Assembly: GCA_015655045.1 (NCBI GenBank)
Contig: JAATFU010000005.1
Coordinates: 268,373 to 332,372, forward strand
From: Candidatus Saccharimonadota bacterium
GTDB taxonomy: Bacteria > Patescibacteriota > Saccharimonadia > Saccharimonadales > Saccharimonadaceae
DNA length: 64,000 bases
Direction: 5' to 3'
The number at the start of each line of letters is the position of its first letter. Within the stretch, counting starts at the first letter, position 1. Both the position numbers and the translations under genes were made by a program. The notes beneath the pieces were generated by a model. That model saw only the letters and a list, made by a program, of their open reading frames with translations, searched no databases and had not been told where the DNA came from. Shown here piece after piece: positions 61,949 to 64,000 of the stretch.

Positions 61949-62368
61949 ATGAAAAAAACGATTAAGACGCTACTTGCAGGAATGCTGGCCGTGCCTTTGC
62001 TCGCGCTAGGTGTAACAGTATTCAGTCCTGTACCTGCAACCACGCATGCAGCCTGTGACACGAGTAACCTTAACATCCAAAGCGGGGCAGATTGTGCCCA
62101 GGGTTCAAGCAAGACCACTTGCCTCTTCTCAAACGGAAGCTGTACAGGAATCTTTACCACGATCGTCAACATTATGTTGTATATCATTGGTGCGATTAGC
62201 GTGATTATGCTGATTTATGGTGGTATTCGCTACACCATCTCTGGTGGTAACACTGCCTCTGTGACAGCGGCTAAGAATACGATTCTCTACGCTATTGTGG
62301 GTATCATTGTGGCAGTACTAGCGTACGCGATTGTCAACTTTGTCCTTAACACGTTAACACAAAGCTAA
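61949..62368 (+). CDS. VirB2-like pilin subunit
   Basis: 139-aa protein with a signal peptide (1-34), an outer part with four Cys, and two membrane segments joined by a YTISGGNTASVTAAKNTI loop, nearly the same as in the previous gene. A GAAAGGA site precedes it by 10 nt. Last of five in the array; a strong terminator follows. Confidence 0.75.
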   Translation: MKKTIKTLLAGMLAVPLLALGVTVFSPVPATTHAACDTSNLNIQSGADCAQGSSKTTCLFSNGSCTGIFTTIVNIMLYIIGAISVIMLIYGGIRYTISGGNTASVTAAKNTILYAIVGIIVAVLAYAIVNFVLNTLTQS

Positions 62369-62390
62369 TAACAACAAACAACTAAGTTTA

Positions 62391-62422
62391 AAAACTCCCC
62401 GCCTGTAGGTTGGGGAGTTTTT
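62391..62422 (+). terminator. Terminator of the pilin array
   Basis: AAAACTCCCC (62391-62400) pairs with GGGGAGTTTT (62412-62421), followed by TTT. It ends the plus-strand pilin transcript. Confidence 0.8.
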
Positions 62423-62677
62423 AATTGCATTTAAATTTAATCCTATGCGAATACCTGGGTCATACGGTATGGTGCAAGGAATCGCCCAACCCCCTATCGC
62501 CCTTGTCCTAAAAACATGAACCTCGTACGAGCCTCTGAGGCGCAAAACCTTTTAGACCTGGCAGTTGATCGTAGCGACTACCCTTCTTGGTCTTGCGGCC
62601 GTAGATGTAATATGGGTGATATGTCTCGACAATTCACCACCGAACTAGGCTAAGCATATGTTACTTCTGGGTGATAA
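62423..62677. other. Intergenic region without a convincing gene
   Basis: About 250 bp between the pilin array and hsp20. A 45-codon frame (62516-62653, plus) exists but has no ribosome-binding site or promoter and no recognisable family, so I do not call it. No RNA fold was recognised. Confidence 0.3.
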
Positions 62678-62709
62678 AAAATACGACCCACTCGCTTAGG
62701 TCGTATTTT
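62678..62709 (-). terminator. Terminator of hsp20
   Basis: AAAATACGACC (62678-62688) pairs with GGTCGTATTTT (62699-62709), 10-base loop, T-rich on the minus strand after the stem. It lies 19 bp past the hsp20 stop. Confidence 0.75.
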
Positions 62710-62727
62710 GTGTTGTCCGTGTCTTGA

Positions 62728-63195
62728 CTAAAGAACTTGGATTTTCTTGGCTTGTTCGGTCTTTACTTTCGTAAAGGTGATGGTCAATACCCCATCTTTG
62801 AGCGTTGCTTCAACTTCATCCTCTTTTACACTCACGGGTAGTGCGAGGGTTCGGCTGAATTCGCCCCAGTAGCATTCTTGAATGTGCCAGTTGGTTGCAC
62901 TTGCATCGTCGCCGCTGCTCAGTGTGCCACTGATTGTCAAGATACCATCGCTGATACTGACATCCAAGTCGTCTTTATTCACGCCGGCAGTACGAGCTTT
63001 AATGACAAGCTTCTCGTCGGTTTCGTAGACATCAACAGCTAATTGGCCAGCGAGTTCTTCTTCGTTCTCGTCCCAGTTTTCATCTGGTGCAGGCGTACTA
63101 GCAGTTGGTTCGGTTGTTGTTAGGTCGTCGTCATTAAGGAAAGCTGCTGCGAGCTCATCCTCAATCAATAGGTCATCGTTTTGTTTGCGGGCCAT
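62728..63195 (-). CDS. Small heat-shock protein Hsp20
   Basis: 155-aa protein starting MARKQNDD. It has an acidic, disordered N-terminus and an alpha-crystallin domain (about 60-148) with GVNKDDLDVSISDGILTISG (in part), the A-x-x-x-n-G-v-L-type motif (DGVLTITF), and a C-terminal IQV motif. It binds unfolding proteins. The ATG at 63195 is preferred because GGAGG ends 5 nt before it. Promoter TTGATT, 17 bp, TATAAT (63243-63271) precedes it. Confidence 0.9.
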   Translation of the reverse strand: MARKQNDDLLIEDELAAAFLNDDDLTTTEPTASTPAPDENWDENEEELAGQLAVDVYETDEKLVIKARTAGVNKDDLDVSISDGILTISGTLSSGDDASATNWHIQECYWGEFSRTLALPVSVKEDEVEATLKDGVLTITFTKVKTEQAKKIQVL

Positions 63196-63242
63196 GATAT
63201 CCTCCACTTTTCTCTAGGCTCATTTGACAAATAGTCTCTCAC

Positions 63243-63271
63243 ATTATAACTAACATATACGGTATAATCAA
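63243..63271 (-). promoter_or_regulatory. Promoter of hsp20
   Basis: TTGATT (63266-63271) and TATAAT (63243-63248) on the minus strand, 17 bp apart. It leaves a leader of about 40 nt with a GGAGG site, unlike the leaderless genes. No CIRCE-type repeat was seen. Confidence 0.6.
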
Positions 63272-63602
63272 CCATACAAAGCCGCAATACGTAAAAAACA
63301 CAATGGAAGTAACCCTATTCCGCTTACCTACTTCACGCCCCTGTTATAAGTGCGTAATTTATGCCCGTATTCGTACCTGAATTGTAAATATAACATCGGC
63401 TCTATTACAACCGCCTTTTATAGAATGCACTGAGTATCCCACGGGGGTAGTGTTTAGGCTGCCTTTTCATACTTTTACCATAAAATACGGACACTATGGG
63501 GATAAAAGTTAAGGGTCTTTTAGGAATCCACGGGCATTTGTAGCTTTGTACTCACTCGACTGAGGAGAGCCTATCTGTTATGATAAGTCTCGCAACCCTC
63601 TT
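63272..63602. other. Intergenic region, no gene recognised
   Basis: About 330 bp without an open frame of useful length or a clear RNA fold. It contains a TATGAT element near 63578 that could be the -10 box of the tRNA gene. Confidence 0.3.
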
Positions 63603-63692
63603 GGAGAGGTGTCCGAGTGGTTTAAGGAAATAGTCTTGAAAACTATCGTGTCAGCAATGGTACCGCGAGTTCGAATCTCGCCCTCTCCGCCA
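63603..63692 (+). tRNA. tRNA-Ser (anticodon UGA)
   Basis: Cloverleaf with GGAGAGG (63603-63609) pairing CCTCTCC (63682-63688), discriminator G, and an encoded CCA end (63690-63692). The anticodon stem is ATAGT/ACTAT with loop CTTGAAA, anticodon TGA at 63637-63639, which reads UCA codons. A long variable arm, as in class II tRNAs, is present, and the T-loop GTTCGAATC is normal. It does not decode the UGA stop codon. Confidence 0.93.
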
Positions 63693-63707
63693 TGCGAATT
63701 ATATCTG

Positions 63708-63742
63708 AACCCTTGGTACATACAGTAAACCAAGGGTTTTTT
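63708..63742 (+). terminator. Terminator after tRNA-Ser
   Basis: AACCCTTGGT (63708-63717) pairs with ACCAAGGGTT (63729-63738), loop of 11 bases, followed by TTTT. Confidence 0.75.
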
Positions 63743-63806
63743 GTTCTCTGTTCTCCTCTGTAATTCTTGACGTCATTCCTTTTACGCTTCATACTCTCCC
63801 ATAAGT

Positions 63807-64000
63807 ATGCAAGTAGCCCGCCGTAGACCACTTTCAAGGATTAAGACCACATCTTCTCGTGGTTTCACCATCGTTGAGCTCCTGGTCGTCATCGTCGTCA
63901 TCGCCATCCTGGCAGCCATTACCATTGTAGCCTATCGTGGTATCTCCCAAAGAGCCATCGTAGCCTCATTGTCTTCAGACCTTGACAATGCTTCAAAGCA
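63807..64000 (+). CDS. Type IV pilin, N-terminal part (runs off the window)
   Basis: The frame begins MQVARRRPLSR at ATG 63807 and is open to the window end (64 codons seen). It contains a prepilin peptidase site, SRGF-TIVELLVV, with cleavage expected after the Gly (residue 24), followed by the hydrophobic helix IVVIAILAAITIVAY. The promoter TTGACG, 17 bp, CATACT ends 11 nt before the ATG. The pilin is exported and assembled into type IV pili, which some CPR bacteria use for attachment or twitching. Note this is a different pilus type from the VirB2-like array upstream. Confidence 0.85.
   Translation, partial: MQVARRRPLSRIKTTSSRGFTIVELLVVIVVIAILAAITIVAYRGISQRAIVASLSSDLDNASK

Noticed and set aside
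62516..62653. 45-codon frame between the pilins and hsp20
   Set aside because: No ribosome-binding site, promoter or recognisable family; listed only as an intergenic note.
63603..63692. tRNA with UGA anticodon as a sign of stop-codon recoding
   Set aside because: The class II fold and UGA anticodon fit a normal tRNA-Ser reading UCA; TGA is used as a stop in this window (for example at 13468-13470).
1..64000. CRISPR arrays, insertion sequences, rRNA genes
   Set aside because: No regularly spaced repeats with unique spacers, no transposase-like reading frame and no rRNA signature were seen on either strand.

Overview
The window looks like a chromosomal segment, including the replication origin, of a member of Candidatus Saccharibacteria (TM7, Patescibacteria/CPR). 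The support is: dnaA-dnaN-recF and rpmH/rnpA/yidC/jag around one origin; a YidC without the large periplasmic domain; a Gram-positive-style, pilus-like type IV secretion system (PrgI-type protein, VirB4, VirB6/TrbL-like, several VirB2-like pilins, VirD4-like ATPase) with its own wall hydrolases; many GtrA/GT2/GT4 glycosylation genes; and many apparently leaderless genes. TGA is used as a stop (for example the VirD4-like gene ends in TGA at 13470), so this is not a UGA-recoded CPR lineage. The taxon is an inference from gene content, not from a database comparison.

Layout. 1-15 kb is an accessory-like region: a HExxH protein, a RelE/HTH-Panacea toxin-antitoxin pair, an HTH-phosphoribosyltransferase gene with a palindromic operator, small membrane proteins, broken genes (DUF2188, CYTH, probable RelE), a DUF2130 protein, then a VirD4-like ATPase and a Replic_Relax-like HTH protein. 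15-38 kb is mostly surface glycan biosynthesis: a eukaryote-type phosphomannomutase and ManC make GDP-mannose; Gmd and a reductase probably convert it to GDP-D-rhamnose; a polyprenol-P-mannose synthase and a polytopic GT-C-like protein may move mannose across the membrane; Wzm/Wzt-like ABC exporter genes sit with GT4 transferases. A secreted protein with mannose-binding bulb-type lectin repeats lies in the middle. SucC/SucD-like genes are embedded here.

38-47 kb is the origin region. Reading outward on the minus strand are rpmH, an AAA ATPase plus RloB pair (a likely defence module lodged between rpmH and rnpA), rnpA, yidC and jag; on the plus strand are dnaA, dnaN and recF. DnaA boxes lie upstream of dnaA and probably also between dnaA and dnaN.

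47-62 kb is the type IV secretion/pilus locus: one long minus-strand run (anchored protein, VirB6/TrbL-like, PrgI, separate VirB4 N-terminal part, VirB4 ATPase, VanY-type carboxypeptidase, lysozyme-peptidase, PEGA-like protein) diverging from five VirB2-like pilin genes. The window ends with hsp20, tRNA-Ser(UGA) and the start of a type IV pilin gene.

Functional picture: an epibiont-like cell that builds a mannose/rhamnose-type surface, displays a carbohydrate-binding protein, and has a secretion or pilus apparatus with two peptidoglycan hydrolases to cross walls. This connection between glycan, lectin and secretion is inference; the component families are read from motifs.
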